64,000 nucleotides of DNA from Asterias rubens. Its lineage: Eukaryota; Echinodermata; Asteroidea; Forcipulatida; Asteriidae. This document shows, one piece after another, positions 10,666 to 23,929 of the stretch. The first letter of the stretch is position 1. The number at the start of each line of letters is the position of its first letter. The stretch is from contig NC_047065.1 in the NCBI RefSeq assembly GCF_902459465.1, forward strand, positions 3,344,309-3,408,308, given 5' to 3'. A program made the position numbers and the translations under genes. Below the pieces are notes generated by a model that did no database searches, was not told the DNA's origin, and saw only the letters and a list, made by a program, of their open reading frames with translations.

Positions 10666-13600
10666 CTACACGTGAGACACAGTGTGTCGTGTTCTGTCGG
10701 AGAACTTGGGCGTCGTAGCCTGGGTGAGAAGCTTAGTGCTAGGCAGCACCTCCACTGTCCTGTATTGCCGGATGGGGTTGGCCTTGTGCACCCTCTCTGC
10801 CCGTATCTTATTGATCTCGTTGCGCTCCTCCTCTTGCTTCTCCGTTTCGCGCTGGGCGAGGGCCGCTTCCATGTCGCACTGGCGGTCGAACTTACGCTGC
10901 TCAAAGTCCTTGCGCTCTTCAGCTCGACGCTCAGTGTAGAGCTTGAAGTTGGAAATATCTACGACAGAGAAATGAAAAGAGTGCCTGACTGAGTTAAGCC
11001 CATACCCGACAAATTCAACTTGCAATTGTGAGCACCGGAAAAAGGTTACTAGCTAAAATAACATTTCATATATACATGTGACTGGTATCCTGCTAATTGT
11101 TGATGGGCAGAAACGGTTTAAGCAATACTTTCTGTTACAGCTCTATGAAACTGGGCCCAAGCGCAAATTAAGTTTAGATCTTTAGGTCACCTTGAAGAAG
11201 CTGACCGGCCTTGTAGTGTTAGGTGATATCAAAATGATAATAATAACAATGAAAAAATACATGTAGATGAGAAAAATTACACAGTACAATACCTGTCATG
11301 GGTTTGGCTGACTTTTCTGGGATGAACGGTTCCTCGTACAAGATGTTTGCCGGATTGGCCTTGAAAGCGCTTGCTAGTTGCTTGCATTCTCTAACCTCTT
11401 CCTCCATCTAATCAAGTTATAAGACAGTGAATAAAAATTATAAGACAGTGAATACAAGTTATAAGACAGTGAATAAAAGTTATAAGACAGTGAATATAAA
11501 GTTATAAGACAGTGAATATAAAGTTATAAGACCGTGAATAAAAATTATAAGACAGTGAATAAAAGTTATAAGATAGTGAATAAAAGTTATAAGACAGTGA
11601 ATAAAAGTTATAACACAGTGAATATAAAGTTATAAGACAATGAATACAAATTATAAGACAGTGAATAAAAGTTATAAGATAGTGAATAAAAGTTATAAGA
11701 CATAACTAAATATAATTGTCAAAGTGAAGGATTCAGGATGGGGGCCAGTAGGCCCAAACAACAAGTGTTTTACTTAAGGTCAAACATACCAATCTGATAT
11801 TCAAATCGAAACACTTTGGTAAAGGAGGGACAGCAAAGCAATAATGACAAAATAGTAGAGTTGAATGTAGTGAGTAAGGAGACAGCCTTAGACATTAAAC
11901 AAACACAATTAACAAAGAAAAAAAAAAAAACAGTCAGAAGAAAATGTATTAGGTAACGAGCAAATGATACAAGTATCGCCCCAAAACATTTGCTTTCTAA
12001 AACTATATCAGTTGTGTTTAGTTTTTACCTTTTTACGCCATTCCTCGGCCTGCTTGGCGCCTTTCTCTGCCACGGTAAACGGCGCTGACTGCGTGGGAGG
12101 CTTGACTTGTTTCACTGGGATGCCAGTCAAGTTGCCATACGGCATCGGCTGCGCTTGGAACTTTCGTGCCTGTATGAATATGTAGATAGGTTATTATAGT
12201 GAGGAGTATAAAACAGCAAGACGTTTGTGGGAACTCATGCAGATGTATACGCCTGCAACCGTGGACCTCTGACCGCCCTCTTTTGTTTAGCCTACACTCT
12301 AACTGTTTGGCAACAGCTCCCATTGGTTTTGTACACGTTTTCCAACTGTAGACCTTTCCCGAACAGTGGACTCGTATCGTCCTTTATTGTTATAGGTCCC
12401 TGGTCTGAATGCAACTCACCTTCTCCTCTTCAAGAAGGAGCTCTTGCATCTTAGCTTCCTTGCGAGCCTTGGTCTCTCGGATCTTATCATCGAATGAGAA
12501 GGGCTCCACCTCCGTCTTCTTATGCTGGATGGTTGGGATGAATGGCGCAACACTGAGATTGGCAGGTCTCGCTCGGCTCAGGGTTGTGTTTTCGAGCTAC
12601 AAATAATAAAAATAAATATCGAGTGAGTGAAACAAATCCAACCGGTAGTAATAAACAGGTTAAGCCCGGTTCATACTTCATGCGAATGCGAAGCGAATCT
12701 TGACGTCACAAATTTGCAACGAACAACTCGCAGCAGTTGAACTCTGCTCTAGTCAGATTTATGAAACTGGACCAAGCTCCGTTAAGAATCAGCCAAAATA
12801 CTTCAAATAAGAGACTTGTGGAATATCCAGCTTGATTTTCTTAAAGGAACACGTTGCCTTGGATCGGACGAGTTGGTCTTCAAAAAGCGTTTGAAACCGT
12901 TTGTCATGAAATGCATTTGGTTGGAAAGATGTTTTAAAAGTAGAATATAATGATCCACATATTAAAGTATCACTAAAAAATGCACGGTTTTCATTTTATG
13001 TCTCAAACTAACACGGTAGGCCATTTATGGGAGTCAAAAATTTGACTCCCATAAATGGCCGACCGTGTTTGTCGACGAGGTAAAAAGAAAACCACGCAAT
13101 TTCGAGGCATGTTTGTGTGGATCATTGTATTCTACTTTTACAACATCTTTCTATAACGATTTTAACGACATAACGATTTTATAACAAACGGTTACAGAAG
13201 GCTTTTCAAGGACCAACTCGACCGATCCAGGGCAACGTGTTCCTTTAAGTTCTTTAAACATAGAAACGAGAAACATTCAAAGAGAACCAACTGCTTAACC
13301 AACCAAAAGGATCTATGGTATGGCCTGAAGTTACAACGGCAGCAGAGTCTTTCTTGAAGGCAAAACAAAATCTGCCTGTGTGGGCTTTGAGAAAGACTTT
13401 GCAAGGGTCCAAACTATAGACATAAACAAATAAAAATAAAAAACTGAAGATGAAGCAAAGTATACAAAAAGACAAGTGTTTACAAACCTCGGACTCTTTC
13501 TCCTTTTCTTTTTCTCTTTCCTCGTAGATTCTCATTCGGTTTTTCAGGGCGAACGCTGGTGACTTTGGAAGGGTGACTGGATGGGGCTTGGCATCAGCAA

Positions 13601-16600
13601 TACCCTAGGAAAGAATGAGATTTTTTGTTCAATTGCCGTCTTTAAGTTTAATAACAATAATAATAGTTATTTTTTATAAAGCGCTTTTCACGCCCGAGGG
13701 CGTCTCGAAGTGTTTTACATTACTACACCTGGTCACTAAAAAGTGGTCACTGGGCCTTAAATTATTCCCTAAAACCATCTCAGCCTTGTGCAACAAACAT
13801 GCGCTACTCAGCTAAACAATCATGAGAACCATCTCTGCCCTCACAGGTACTCGTTTACCCCTGGGTGGAGAGAAGCAAGTGTTTTGCTCAAACGGGCAAT
13901 GGAAAGCTGTTGATAGTGTAAAACAGTGTGACTTTCATTATTTTCTTGCAACTTCGATGAACAATTGAGTCAAAATTTTCAAAGATTTTGTTATTTTGTT
14001 ATGTTGGGATACACCAAGTGAGAATACTGGGGCCAATTTCATAGAGCTGCTTAAGCCAAAAATTTGCTTAAGCATGAAAATAGCTCGCTTATTTTTCACA
14101 TGTTACTGGCATAAATTTCATGCTATATACATTGCTTGTGGCTGGTATTTAGCTGTTGTTTACTTAGCATAACAATTGTGTGGAGTCTTGGCTGGTAATC
14201 TGATTCTACTAAGCAAGGATTTTTTTGCTTAAGCATAATTTTGTGCTTAAGCAGCTCTATGAAATTTGGCCCTGGTCTTTGACAATTACCAACCTACCAT
14301 GCAAATGCAGTGCTCAATCCCTCAAAAAAAACAACATAATAAGCATTGGTACTGCTTCCTTTTACATTAGACTTGATCTTATAGTCTGTACTCACCACTG
14401 GGCCGGCCAAAATCTTTGCCGGCAGAGGTCTAGCCCGGAACTCATAGTGCGACTCACTGTGAACCTTACTGGCTTCCCTCTGGAGCAGTCGTTTGTCAGT
14501 CTCGAAGTGGAATCCTTCCGACTTGGTAGCCTCCTTGTGAGTGACCGTCTTGACGCCCATGCTGACATCGGAGTAGACGCGGGGATCAACGGGCCTAGCC
14601 TTGAACTTGTAGCTGTGGATACAGAGCATTACACAAATGTTGTTAAAGTTATGATTTATCTCTTGAGAAACTCAAGCACTTGACTTCATAATAAGTATGC
14701 AAATATTTATAAAAGCACCTTTAAAAATTGTTCCAAACCAAATCAACAATGCAGTCACGGAGAGTAATAAATGTACACACAAAACATAAATCTCAAAATT
14801 AGGTTGACAACCATCAACACTTTTAATAGGTCTCTCTTGTGAGAAGCATTAGTTCTGAGAACTAGAATTGAGGAATTTGTGTGGATGATTCAAATAGTGT
14901 ACATACTTTTTGAAACGTTGAAACAAATTTCTCTACTCCAGTTCTTCTCAGCACCAACACATCTCGCAAAGAGGGATTTACTTACGTTGCTGTCGCCGTT
15001 TGGGTAAATTTTCCTCATTGCACTTACACCTTGCAAAGTTTCAACTCTTAGCTACTGTTGGATCTGATGTTTTCTAAGGGATTTTTTTTTACAAGCATTA
15101 ACCAAAAGTAACTCGAGGAAAAACCCTGGATAACCTAAACAAATTCTAAAGTTACCCCTCTGTTTCATTCCTCACTAATAAAACTCTTCCCAACAAAGCG
15201 AGTAATCCAGTTTAGAACGGGCATGATTTGTGCTTCTTTGAAAAATAGTATGAACACTTTGTTGAGCACAACGGTCGGCCTACTTGTTCATCAAGATGTA
15301 GGCTTTACAAGTTTGACTTAAAGTTTGTTTCTTCTGATTTCCCAAAGGGCAACAAAATTTGAAATCAGACTATCCGTGTCAGAAACCACAAACTTCGGCT
15401 AAAGGTACGCTAGATCACATGACACACGTCTGCCTATTCTTCAACACCGACAGACGCACTGATCTAGCCGTAGTTGTAACGGAGGTCGTCGTTCCTGACA
15501 CAGCCTAAAGTAGGAAGTATATCATGTCTGATTGAGACCCCCCTGGCCAGATATGACAACTTACTTTCTCATGTCCGCAACTTCCAGTTCTTCTTGTTGT
15601 GTTCGACTGACAGCAGTGACCGGCCTGTGTCTATTGCGTGATTCGAGAGCAGGTGTCTTCGGGTGGGTCAGCCTTTTGCGCTTTGGTTTATCCGCAGCAG
15701 GCTCTGGTCCTGATGGTTAAAAAGTTTCAACATTTATAGAAGTAAACACTTCCAGGCAAATCCAAGAAATTGATGCAGTTACATATTTTTGACCCGCTCT
15801 GTGAAAATGAGTCAGATGTTGACAATTTCAAGAATTGAGTTATATGCATAGCTGGAAAGAACACACCAGCAGCATTTATTGTATATAATGTCTAAGCTTT
15901 CGGGTGTCGCGTTGCTGAGTTACTCCTATTTGAAATTAGCCAGTATTATTATTTTTTTTAACCGAATTACAGGTTAAGTGATGATTAAAACTACCATTTC
16001 GCGCAAAAGGATACAAATAAGACGAAAGAATTATCACAAAATTGTTGTACTCATAGCTTTATTGCCTAAAAAAAAAATGTTCTAAAGGTTTACCGTGGAA
16101 ATAAAATCTTCAAAAGTAAAAAATAAAAAAAATAAAAAAATAAAAAACTGACTCATTTTCACAGAGTGGGTCACATTTATGCCGGTAAATAGCTGCTAAG
16201 ATTTGCATCTTGCAATCATGGACATTTCGACATTGAAAAAGAATACTAGTAATAGATAGATATGATACATCGAAAATTTATTGAAATTAAATTATTCTCT
16301 CGTGTTTATAATCTCAAGAAAGTCATGAATATTACCTTTGTTTTGTTCAGCAATTGGCTTAGTGCGGAAACGTTCAGGTGTCCTAGTCTGGAATTGGTTA
16401 ATGGCGAGTGCCATCGACCTGAACTCGGGCGTCTTCCTCTCTCCAGCCATTGACTCATTGTAGCTGCGTTTGCGCTGGTTCTCAGACAGGTGAAATTCCT
16501 TCGGTCTTGTAGGCCCATGATTGGCATTCTGGAAAAGAAGATGATGCAGAATGCAGTTTTAGGAGTGATCCTACATGATATGACCATGGCCCAATTTCAG

Positions 16601-19600
16601 AGAGCTGCTTTTAAAAGCAGAAAATATAACTAAAACAATTTCTGCTTAGCAGAAATAAGAAGAATACCAGTCACAAATTGTACATGTGACATGGTCATTT
16701 GACTGGTAACCCTGTTCTGGTCAGCATAATTTTGTTGTGCTTAGCTACTTTTTGTGCTTAAGCAGCTCTATCAAATTTGGCTTAGGCAAGATACTTTGTT
16801 CTTGTAAGGGCTAGGCAGATTGCTTAAGGAAAGGGAACTTCTGTGAGGAAAATGTACATTACTGGCACATTTCATGGGGCACCAAGGCAATGATCATGAT
16901 ATGCTATTGCCATCATCACGTATGAGGCCTGCGTAATTATGAAAGAGCACATCAATCATGGAACTACAATGGGTCAAAGAAGGCAATGGCTTTGGTGGCC
17001 CTTCAAAGTTTCCCACTTCACGTTAAGATTTTCCAATGGAAGAGCCATCTGCAAGATACTCACCGATGAAGGACTATATTTGCGCAGATTCCCCTGAAAG
17101 TTTGGCGTCCTCGCATCATTTCTTGTCTCCATGGGGTGGCTTTTGAGGCGGGAATCCGTCTCAAACTTGAAGGCCTCTGCCTTGGTGGCTTTGGTCGATG
17201 AGCGTACGGGCAAGTGAGGAGCGGATTCCTTGACTGCCTTGAAGGACTGTTGGGACTGCTTCCGCTTGGCGGCTAGCTCCTGACGGAAGTGCTCTATCTT
17301 CTCCATCTCAAGCTGCACTGTTGATTTTGCTTGGACGGCCTTGCCAAAGTTGTGTCTGGAGAAATAAAAGGCAGAATAATTTGATATTAGTGACGGGCAA
17401 AAGAGAGGTGACTTGAAGTCAGGGAAATTGAATTTTTTGTGTGTAACCAATGGGTTATAAAGAAAGTTGGCCATTAAAACATGCGGTCAAGTTGGCGTAC
17501 TCTGTGGTGTTCTCGCCTCATAAGACCCCAGTTCTAATCGTGCTGGGGGGAGGGGGTATTGTGTGGATTGGGTTTTCAGTTTTCAGTCCCTATTTGATTG
17601 GTCGGGTTTTCTGGGTTTTCCCTCCAACATCTGAACCCCCCCAAAAAAACTAAACAGAAACTTCCCTCCTTGTCCTCCAAGTTCATCTTCTGAGAATCCT
17701 TGGCTTGACAACTAGAATTAATCAACCATAGGCGTTTTACATTTTACTCACTTAAGCAAGGTAGGTGTTGTCGCAAGTGTCAGCTTTGTCTTCAATTTAG
17801 GGCACGAGACTTTCTTCCCTGTTGGGCTGATCATGGATTCATTTCCCATTTTACGCCTTTTGTGGATTGAGGGATCTGATGGTGATGCCCGACCACGCTG
17901 CTGATGGCTCAACCCTGGGTTAGCCGATCGCCTCTTGGTGGCTTGAGAGGTGCTGCTGCGCTTCGTTCTTACAGCGTCAGCAGAACGGCGAACGTGCAAT
18001 CGTGGGGACGTCCGCGCTGTTGGTCTTGGGGCTGCCTCGATCACAGGCTTTTTCACATGTGATCTGGATATGGATTAGAGCCCAATCGTATTTTACAAAA
18101 AGTCATGGCAGAAATGATGGTTGGAAATGATTTTCAAATTATCTCAACAACAAATAAAAGCGACAGAGAATTAGTTTATATTTACAAATCTTAACATGAC
18201 GTCAGAAGAAACCCTTGTGACATTTATTATTAAAGGTTCAGGTCTTGATTATAATAAACAGACATGAAAAACTGCAAAGTGCAAATAACACAAAACTTTG
18301 TACTTAGTTTTCCAGATTTCTATTGCACTTAAACCAGTTAAAAACTTGCACGATGGTACAAACTCATTACCTGATATTTGTTCAACTCTGAACAAATATG
18401 AATTCAAATTGAAGAGATACATGTAAGAGAAGGTTTTAAAAATTTCTTTGAAATTGTTTTCTTTCTTAATAAAGAAAATCTTGAGTGTCTTTGGAAATAT
18501 TCAGTTTGAACAATTGAGGGCTGGACTATGTCGATTATGCTAAACTTACCTTTTTCGTTCTCTTCCAATCGATCGATCTTGCCTTGTAGATTTTTCAACT
18601 GGAAAATTTAAAGTTCATTAGAATAAAAGAAAAGTAAATAAATGTATGTCAATATTAGTTTCCTTTTCTAATAATGTGTAAGTATACCGTGTTCGTGTAG
18701 TCTAAGCTTAATATAGTCAGTTTAGAACAAGGATGAGGTTTGACAAGTTGTTACAGTTCCTAAAAAAAAAGGCTTGCTGGAATGGGTTCCCCTTAAGTTC
18801 TAGACCCGGACAGGAAACTCCCAGCCAGGATATTATAATTCAGGAGATTTACACAAACTGTAATGGGTAATGCAGTGAATGATTTCCCTTGTGTAGCATG
18901 GCAAAATGCTACACAAAATAATGCCTCAGTTGCTACTCAAAGATCATCAGAGCTTCTCATAGTCATTGTTTAGCATTCAGTGTGCACAATTAATTTGGTT
19001 TCTTTCAAACATTTTGCTTTGCAAAATTGCTGGATTATATTGTTCCCTGTGTATGCAATACCACAAGTACAAAGCAAACCAACAGGGTGAGACACAATGT
19101 GTGGACTTTTGCTGTCTCCCTTTGGCGACCGTTATCGGAATAAGATTTCTTGCCCAAAATAGCATGTCTCAAACATCTTTTCTGACTTTTATCCTGCAAA
19201 ATTGTCTGATGTTTAAAACCATGAAATTGGGGCCAGGGTCACTCACAGTGGTGAGGGGTGAGTGCTTCTAACGCACAAGTCACCCATGCCTCTCTTTACC
19301 TGTTTTGGTCTCTAAGCTGTCTGACACCTCCAAGCTGTCTGCTGACATCTCTGAGGATGACACTTTCTCAGACGATGAGGCAGCTGTTGGCTCTTCCGGG
19401 TCAGAGCTCAAATTCTCTGGGCCAGAGCTCAAAATCTCTGAGCCAGAGCTCACAATCTCCGGGCCAGAGCTCAACATCCCCAGCCCAGATGAGGACTCTG
19501 GAGCAGAAGCAGAATCCGCATCAGATTTATCGATACTCATTTCTTCCGAGGAAGATTCGGTGGCTTTCTCTTTGGCGCCGTCCGAGCTGCATACAGTGGT

Positions 19601-20616
19601 CTCGTCTTCAAATTTGATTGGAATGCCGTTCTCATGATCAAAATCTGTTTAAAAAACAACGGCGAACAATTGTTAATGTACACGGCGTGTCATAGATCTA
19701 ATGGGAGACATTAGTCTTTAGAAGCTAGGTGGCAGCAGACACACCAGGTAGATTTCCATTGATTACATAGTTCTTAGCATACAATATCTTCAGAAATTAT
19801 ACTGTATGAAAACGCCTTGCCCTTGGAAGGTTTTTTATACATACTTTTTAAACGATACGATTATTATGGGCACCTCATTCTCAACAAATAGTTGCAACTT
19901 TGACATTAACATTCAAAGTGACGCTGACGCTAACTAAAGACCGACAGTACGAAATGAATCAACAAGCCCATCATGTTAGCAACTAACGGTATAAAATTAC
20001 CGACTTTGCCAAGGTCGAAGGAGAAGGTTGAAAACCTTTCCGTATCCTGCAACTTAAGCATGTCAACTGCAAGTGCAAGCCCACTTTTCACTCATATTTG
20101 TTTTTACAAATAGGAATATCTCTTTAGAGTAAATTAGAATTAGATACTAGCCTATAATATTTTATTTAATATTAAGATGAACAAGTGGTCTGGTGGTTCA
20201 TGGATGGTGCCCTCCATGGGTGGTTGCAGATCCAAGATGTGGAAACTTTTCCCAAATTATTTTTACATCCAGCCAGAATTGAACACTCCAGTGTCTCCGG
20301 ACCAAAACTCAACTGGTTTCAATCAATTTAATTTTCCTTAATTAAAAACGGCCATTAAAAACAAACAATGACAATTAAGATTGTCTTTGTTGGTATATAA
20401 CCAAGTAAAACCTACTTTATTTATTCAGCTCAGCGCAGTCAGAACTGAAAGGTCGAGTTGTCTTTAATAATAATTTCTAAATACGAACGAAGTGGAAATT
20501 GTGAACTTACTGAACCACTCGTCGGCGTTGTCGTTCATGTCTTGTGGCACATTGAAATCAACAAATTTCGGGCAGTCCATCTCGTAAAGATCGTCCACAT
20601 AATGTTTATCAGCCAT
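10666..20616 (-). CDS. TPX2: TPX2, microtubule nucleation factor and Aurora A activator
   Basis: Thirteen coding exons (minus): 20616-20511, 19644-19300, 18598-18550, 18063-17752, 17355-17064, 16528-16336, 15709-15565, 14612-14396, 13604-13488, 12596-12420, 12169-12029, 11407-11293, 10958-10666. They total 2502 nt (833 aa; human TPX2 is 747), with every junction GT-AG and in phase. TPX2 is released from importins by Ran-GTP, nucleates spindle microtubules and activates Aurora A. The N terminus (MADKHYVDDLYEMDCPKF then DNADEWF) resembles the Aurora A-binding segment with its Trp-Phe anchor. Exon 7 has KRLTHPKTPALESRNR, exon 8 YKFKARPVDPRVY and HYEFRARPLPAKIL, exon 9 TLPKSPAFALKNRMR, and exon 13 FKLYTERRAEERKDFEQRK and NPIRQYRTVEV, all TPX2 signatures. 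Exon 2 is Ser/Glu-rich and repetitive. Exon 3 (49 nt) was placed by phase and is the least certain. Confidence 0.95.
11412..11707. repeat. Minisatellite, about 21-bp unit, in TPX2 intron 11
   Basis: About 14 units of the form AGTTATAAGACAGTGAATAAA, with small length and base changes (ATAAAG, ACAAAT and CCGTG variants). The array ends within five bases of the minus-strand 3-prime splice site of TPX2 exon 12 (acceptor AG at 11409-11408). The repeat unit therefore supplies the region where the branch point and pyrimidine tract should lie. Confidence 0.95.
12841..13248. repeat. TTAA-flanked MITE (AGGAACACGTTGCC family), full length
   Basis: It starts TTAAAGGAACACGTTGCCTT and ends GGCAACGTGTTCCTTTAA. 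The centre is a near-perfect palindrome around GACTCCCATAAATGGCCGACC. It lies in a TPX2 intron; the sister copy is at 3958-4289. Confidence 0.9.
13640..14030. repeat. SINE or LINE tail fragment and partial MITE in a TPX2 intron
   Basis: AATAATAATAG followed by TTTATAAAGCGCTTTTCACG (about 13650-13690) is like the 3-prime tails of the SINEs and LINE elsewhere in the window. 13895-14028 matches the right half of the GGCAGTGG MITE family (CTTGCAACTTCGATGA, GGATACACCAAGTGAGAA). Confidence 0.5.
14029..14274. repeat. Inverted-repeat element (GGCCAATTTCATAGAGCTGC family)
   Basis: The left end is GGGGCCAATTTCATAGAGCT and the right end AGCTCTATGAAATTTGGCCC; internally it is rich in GCTTAAGCA words. 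Other copies are near 16588-16790 (also TPX2 intron), 28449-28785, 39719-39916, 42690-42822 and 43195-43437. No coding capacity. Confidence 0.8.
16588..16790. repeat. Inverted-repeat element, same family as 14029-14274
   Basis: It starts GGCCCAATTTCAGAGAGCTG and ends CTTAAGCAGCTCTATCAAAT, and sits in a TPX2 intron. Confidence 0.7.
19390..19500 (-). repeat. In-frame Ser/Glu repeat inside TPX2 exon 2
   Basis: On the plus strand CCAGAGCTC and TCAGAGCTC recur every 24 bases. On the minus strand this encodes an eight-residue unit with variants SSGPEIVS, SSGSEILS and SSGPENLS. It enlarges the acidic region just after the putative Aurora A-binding segment. It is coding, so repeat-length variation would change the protein. 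Confidence 0.85.
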
Positions 20617-21952
20617 TTTAGACCGACGAATGTGTGTAGAGTTATTTTAATAAGCAAAACTACTAGATAAATCTTTTGAAAACGACTCCACTTATTCTTG
20701 TTCACGTCTCGTTCAACTGTTTCAATTTCGTGTACAGTTTATTTGACCAATAAGCTTTGCGCTCTCTTAGATCAATTCTTGATGCTGATTGGTTGTCATG
20801 AAAATCTCGTAGAAACCCGTACCCAAAATTGTTTAACCTTATAGAACGCCCCTGAGACAAAAACAACTCAAACACATCAGATTTTATATTGCATTTGCGA
20901 TCAACAAAATGTATGCCTGTTTTTGTATCGCATTCGTCAAAATAGTTATTAAAGTATTTTTCATTTCGGTTCATCCGTTTAATCATCTGTTTATTGATGT
21001 AAGAGTTTAAGTGGAAAAGGTGATTGCTTGATTAACTTTTTCGTTGATTGACCTATTTTTTGTTAAATCCATCCCTTTATTGAATTATTTGTTGCTTTAT
21101 CTCTTTTTTACATGTACTTTTCTAATTATTTATTCATTCATTTGTTAATACTTTTTATTTATTTGTTTTAATTAAGTATTTATTTGTTTATTTATTTATT
21201 TTCTATTTGCTTGTCTAATTTCTGGTTTTGGTTTTGTTATTTTTTTTAAATTGTGCTTTGTGTAAACATATTATTTATATTAATATTTATTTCAAATTAT
21301 TATTATTTTCCAAAGAGAGTATTTTATATAGTGTGTTTGCTAACCTATGTGACTGGATTAACAGGCTTTCGAGCTACAGTGTTTAATTATACTTTTGTTG
21401 ATCCTGGCCATCACATTAGGGTTGTTTTATAATTTCCTGTGCCCTTATGGTTTTTCTTGCTTTGTATTTACTTTTGTACATGTACTTATAATTATCTATT
21501 TGACATACTGTCTGTTTGTATTTGTATTTGTTTATTGGCCAAATAAAGAATAAGAATTAAGAATAAGAATCCATGTTTGACCCACAAGGGTTTCCCAGGG
21601 AATTTGAAACGGCTTTTTATACCAATGTTTACATTTCGCCCTCCCTCGGAAGTGTACATATTGACAAGGACTAGAACAAGTCTAAAATCTATTATGGTGC
21701 GAAATGACCAAACGAACAATATTTTCTATCTTTATAATGGAAAAAGCAGGGGCGTCTAAACATAAACGCTGAGTCACACACGCACACACACGATACGCAC
21801 GTCGCGGTCGCGGTGTGTGAAATAAACAAAGTACGTAACTTGATGTTTCGTCATCATCAGCTGACTGCGTCTGAATACTGTGTCTATAATTTTCATAAAG
21901 ACGGCTTGTTTTCGTAATTTTGACTCAGACTACGTGTTTACCAGCCACACAG
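20617..21952. promoter_or_regulatory. Divergent intergenic region between TPX2 and CIAPIN1
   Basis: TPX2 (minus) starts at 20616. A strong donor, ACACAG/GTATGTAAGG, at 21952/21953 could end a non-coding first exon of CIAPIN1, whose coding exon 1 has an acceptor TTTTTTTCAG ending at 21-23 kb position 23486. The span between is about 1.2-1.3 kb, AT-rich, with no TATA box or other factor site that I can defend. An inverted or bidirectional promoter is inferred only from the head-to-head layout. Confidence 0.4.
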
Positions 21953-23138
21953 GTATGTAAGGTGTTTGCTTCAGTTTAGGATGGTCCACTTAAAATTGAA
22001 AGCTTCAGCTGCCCCTTTTTTGCAATTTACATTTTTGTCCCATCATCACGAATTCATGTTTTTGCATTTTATTTATTTATAATAATGATTTTATTTCAAA
22101 ACAATTAAATTTGTTGTGATGTATGTTAGTATGTGACTGTGTTAAAATTGTTATCAATAATTTCAATCATTATTTTGGGATATTTGACTTTGAATATGAA
22201 AATTTACAGTCCGTATTTAATTCATTTATTTATAAATTTTAAGAAAATTTAATTATGTTGAACATTTAATTATGTTGATGTCACTGTCAGCAGTCAGGAA
22301 TGGTTAATTGATTAAAACAGTTTGATTAACTTTTTAATATAATTTTTTAATATGTATTATTTTTTCCTAAAACGGTCTTTTCAGAATTTATAACTGATTA
22401 TTATTGGCCCCATATAAATTATAAGTTATTATTAATATTATTATAATATGTATTTTTCATTTTCACATTATTAAACACAAAATTACAAATAATTTATACA
22501 AATTGAAATAGGATAAAACTATATAAAACATGGTGGACCCTAGGCCAGCCCCAAAGCATACATGGCATATATAATAAAAGCTATAGCCAAAAACAAAAGC
22601 CTAAACTAAACTTTTGTATAGCCTAGCCTTTTGTATAGCCTAACCAAAGTCGAAGTTATAATATTATATTGTTTTTGTATAATTTAATGCACTTTAGATT
22701 TGTCAAATTTCTATGTACTGTTTAATTCTCTCAATTTTCTGTTTTCAACAAGACTATGGTATAAACGTATTATTGAATAAAATAGCCCCATACAGATCAA
22801 AACGAGAGCCTAAGCTCTGTAGCCTAAACCAGCCGTCCATTTCACCTAACTCTTCCTAACTTAGGATTAATCTTAGGACTTTAGGACGAGTTACAAGTTC
22901 TGTATCCAAAGTCGTGGGATGCATTGAACCCATCCTAAGTTAGGATGGGTTACTCATCCTAACTCGATATAGGATTAGTCCCGTTGTCGTGAATTCAGCT
23001 GCAGGGCCTAGACCAGGGCTTAAAATCCCAAGCCATGGTTTTGTGAAAAATAGTCTTACTTTAAACAATCAAAGGGCTATGCAACTGAGTGTTTTTCTTG
23101 TATCCTGAAGCCTTGATTTGAAAGACCGCAATGACTTG
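21953..23138. other. AT-rich DNA, probable 5-prime UTR intron of CIAPIN1
   Basis: No coding signal is seen. 22838-22985 is an inverted-repeat fragment with CCTAACTTAGGATTAATC and CCATCCTAAGTTAGGATGGG, related to the outer parts of the element at 33435-33991. Confidence 0.45.
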
Positions 23139-23313
23139 CAGGCCTGTATGCTTCGTTTCTGAAAGGGCAAGGGCACCAAGGCATTTTCTCCTTGAAAAGG
23201 GCACCCTATGAGGAAATTGTAAATTTCGACTGGAGCATTTTAAGGGCATTGAGGCAATGACCGGGGGCAACGGAGGCAATCGCCTTCGTTGCCTCCGTGA
23301 AGTATCAGGCCTG
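23139..23313. repeat. 175-bp MITE with CAGGCCTG ends and 6-bp target duplication
   Basis: It starts CAGGCCTGTATGCTTCG and ends GAAGTATCAGGCCTG. It is flanked on both sides by GACTTG (23133-23138 and 23314-23319), a perfect 6-bp target-site duplication. Sister copies are at 31208-31383 (opposite orientation) and, diverged, near 33993-34130. Confidence 0.9.
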
Positions 23314-23346
23314 GACTTGTTCATGAATTAAGTATTGCAAATGTGT

Positions 23347-23445
23347 ATTTTTTTTTTTTTTTTTTTTGTGTGTGTGAAGCGCTTAGAAACTTATTTTTTA
23401 GTATAAAGCGCTATATAAATGTAATCATTATTATTATTATTATTA
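23347..23445 (+). repeat. Poly-T run and GCGCTATATAA-(TTA)n tail fragment
   Basis: A T-run at 23347-23367 is followed by TTAGTATAAAGCGCTATATAAATG and a (TTA)n tract. This matches the 3-prime ends of the SINE at 32317-32712 and of other retroposed pieces here. Confidence 0.6.
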
Positions 23446-23496
23446 ATAATTGTGTACTCTTCTTCCTTTCTTCTATTTTTTTTCAGTTTTAAATCG

Positions 23497-23885
23497 ATGG
23501 AGTCCATTCTAAGTGGCGGGCAGCGAGTTCTGTTAACATGGGGGGAAGGACAGGACCCAGAGGGAATTAAGAGAGCTGTCGAGAGACTCAGCGCTGCTCT
23601 GGGGCAGAATGGTAAACTTCAGGTGGAAAACATTGAGAGGCTTGCCCTGGGTAAGATTTACTTTATAGGCAAACTATACCTTTGGTTTTTGGAACCTTTG
23701 GGTTTGTTACGACCTAATAAAAAAACTATCATGTGAACATTTTATTTCAAAAGGTGGTCGCCATTTTTAGATATTGCAGAAAATCCGAAGCAATATGATG
23801 ACCATGCATGGAAGAATAATCCCGAACAGGAATACACAATCTGAGAAATTTCTCTGTTCTCAAATTATAACCACATCACGTTATT

Positions 23886-23929
<44 letters not shown>

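Noticed and set aside
14225-14683. 152-codon plus-strand ORF
   Set aside because: It is a shadow of TPX2 exon 8 on the opposite strand, extended through a MITE end.
20702-20986. 94-codon minus-strand ORF upstream of TPX2
   Set aside because: Asn/Lys-rich sequence from AT-rich DNA, with no splice donor linking it to TPX2 exon 1.
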